From: CAYQEC01 sp964416425
GTDB lineage: Bacteria > Actinomycetota > Acidimicrobiia > Spongiisociales > UBA5794
Reading direction: 5' to 3'
NCBI GenBank assembly: GCA_964416425.1
Contig: CAYQEC010000025.1
Span: 1-30,613 of the forward strand
Length of the DNA: 30,613 nt
Position numbers and translations under genes: made by a program. Positions 29,726 to 30,613 of the stretch are shown one piece after another. The notes below the pieces were generated by a model. The model made no database searches and was not told where the DNA came from. It saw only the letters and a program-made list of their open reading frames with translations. The first letter of the stretch is position 1. Each line of letters opens with the position of its first letter.

Positions 29726-30613
29726 CGCGGGCCTGTCGCACCCGACTCCGGTTGTGATCCCTACCCGGGCCCATGAAGTGCCTCGACGGCAGCATCGTGA
29801 TCACCAAGGCGCCGGGCCGCCCTGCGGCGTTTGCGCCCCCGAAACGCTCCGGCCCTCCCGCGCCGCGGACACACGATGGAGGCCCCAGAGGCCTGATTGG
29901 CCGGAGAGCCCAACAGGCGAACAACCCTTGCAGCGCAGGGGCTTTCGGCAGTAGCGGGGGCGGAGCCGAGGGGTCGTCGACCATCGATTGCCGAGGCCCG
30001 TCGCCTCCCCGCTCTACCTGCTTGACGCCGCGGGAGCCGATCTCGTAGCCGGTGGCGAGGCGGGCCTTCACCTCCTCGGATCGCAGCAGGTCGGAGTCGG
30101 TCATGCCGAGCGGCCCGAACATGCGCTTCCGGAAGCAGCGGTCGAGAGGCTCACCGGTGACGTCCTCGACGAGCTGGCCGAGGGTGGCGGGCCCGTGCTT
30201 GTTGTACACGAACCGGGTGCCGGGCTCGGCGTGCAGCTGCAGCCCGCCGCCGTAGAACTCCGCCAGCGACGGCAGCGGCTCGCCCGCCGGAACGCTCTCG
30301 CCGAAGTTGGGCTTCACTAGGCCGGAGAGGTGCCCCAGCTCGCCGAGGCCGGCGGTGTGGGTGAGCAGGTGGCGCACCGTCGCCGGCTGGTGACCGGCCT
30401 TGGCGGGAATCAGTTGGTAGGCGCGCAGGTAGTCGTTGGCGGGAGCGTCGAGATCGACCAACCCCTGCTCGCAGAGCTGCATCACCGCCACGGCGGTGAA
30501 GGTCTTGGTGATCGATGCGATCATATCTCGGCGGGCATCAAGCCGGCAGCTCTGTGTTTCGCCGACGCAGACCAGGCCGGCTATCGCGCCACCCATGAGG
30601 CGGGTGGCGGGAG
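29601..30613 (-). CDS. Truncated beta-lactamase-family serine hydrolase, partial at window edge
   Basis: The minus-strand frame is still open at the right edge, so the N-terminus is outside. Similarity to class C-type serine hydrolases is clear in SITKTFTAVAVMQLCEQG (SxxK nucleophile), HLLTHTAGLGELGHLSG, PGTRFVYNKHGPATLGQLVEDVTG (the Tyr motif region, reading YNK instead of the usual YxN) and RMFGPLGMTDS. It stops near GYEIGSRGVKQ (about 30014). Beyond that, the frame is Pro/Arg-rich filler reaching a stop at 29601, inside the GH9-like gene on the other strand. The usual C-terminal half with the KTG-like block is missing. It is probably a broken gene. The 275 bp to the GH9-like stop hold no other gene I can support. 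Confidence 0.6.
   Translation of the reverse strand, partial: PATRLMGGAIAGLVCVGETQSCRLDARRDMIASITKTFTAVAVMQLCEQGLVDLDAPANDYLRAYQLIPAKAGHQPATVRHLLTHTAGLGELGHLSGLVKPNFGESVPAGEPLPSLAEFYGGGLQLHAEPGTRFVYNKHGPATLGQLVEDVTGEPLDRCFRKRMFGPLGMTDSDLLRSEEVKARLATGYEIGSRGVKQVERGGDGPRQSMVDDPSAPPPLLPKAPALQGLFACWALRPIRPLGPPSCVRGAGGPERFGGANAAGRPGALVITMLPSRHFMGPGRDHNRSRVRQARVRRARGRGAHRSAATRRWWLPPGTSPGSGPGPAVSRPGPAR

Noticed and set aside
29925..29975. Possible attachment site or tRNA 3' end near the truncated hydrolase
   Set aside because: The TTGCAGCGCAGGGGCTTTCGG stretch has a partial inverted repeat but no tRNA cloverleaf, no second copy in the window and no integrase gene.

Overview
The window is high-GC DNA with actinobacterial traits: an F420-type luciferase-like oxidoreductase, many GTG starts, GTGA/ATGA stop-start overlaps, a VapBC pair and a secreted S-layer-homology (SLH) protein whose repeats (GCNPP, FCPD/YCPD, TRGQMAAFLVRA) are of the kind I associate with Acidimicrobiia and related deep actinobacteria. 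The lineage is an inference from protein style only. I saw no rRNA, tRNA, CRISPR array, transposase or phage gene.

Layout. 1-6.6 kb: mostly unrelated minus-strand housekeeping or accessory genes (ZIP metal transporter, HEAT-repeat protein, ketopantoate-reductase-like enzyme, aquaporin, cytoplasmic GH10 xylanase, LapA-like membrane protein). They are separated by a mosaic family of intergenic hairpin repeats, and each repeat block lies 15-40 bp beyond the stop codon of a minus-strand gene. 6.8-9.4 kb: two tiny membrane proteins, a four-helix membrane protein and an LLM oxidoreductase. 9.4-11.7 kb: another repeat block, a VapBC module with a palindromic operator, a DUF2085-like pair and a broken PIN gene. 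11.7-14.4 kb: the SLH protein, inserted between a decayed copy (11695-11936) and an intact copy (13525-14363) of the same two-gene membrane module. 14.4-16.5 kb: a TetR-ABC ATPase-ABC permease operon with a 27-bp palindromic operator touching the tetR start. 16.6-17.5 kb: a TenA/PqqC-like protein.

17.7-29.7 kb is the main system: a compact divergent glycan-utilisation locus. Leftward, with overlapping or near-touching genes, run an L-fucose-isomerase-family enzyme, an FGGY sugar kinase, a LacI regulator and a GH116 glycosidase. Rightward run a short leader ORF, a lipoprotein sugar-binding protein, two CUT1 permeases and a divergent GH9-like (alpha/alpha)6 enzyme. The 299-bp divergent promoter region carries two TTGACA promoters, each with a CG-centred LacI-type palindrome just downstream of its -10. 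The simplest reading is that an oligosaccharide released elsewhere is bound and imported intact. It is then cut in the cytoplasm by GH116 and the GH9-like enzyme, neither of which has a signal peptide. One released sugar is isomerised and phosphorylated, all under LacI control. No ABC ATPase (MsmK/MalK type) and no aldolase are present here, so both would have to come from elsewhere.

The window ends in a beta-lactamase-family serine hydrolase that appears to have lost its C-terminal half and runs off the right edge.
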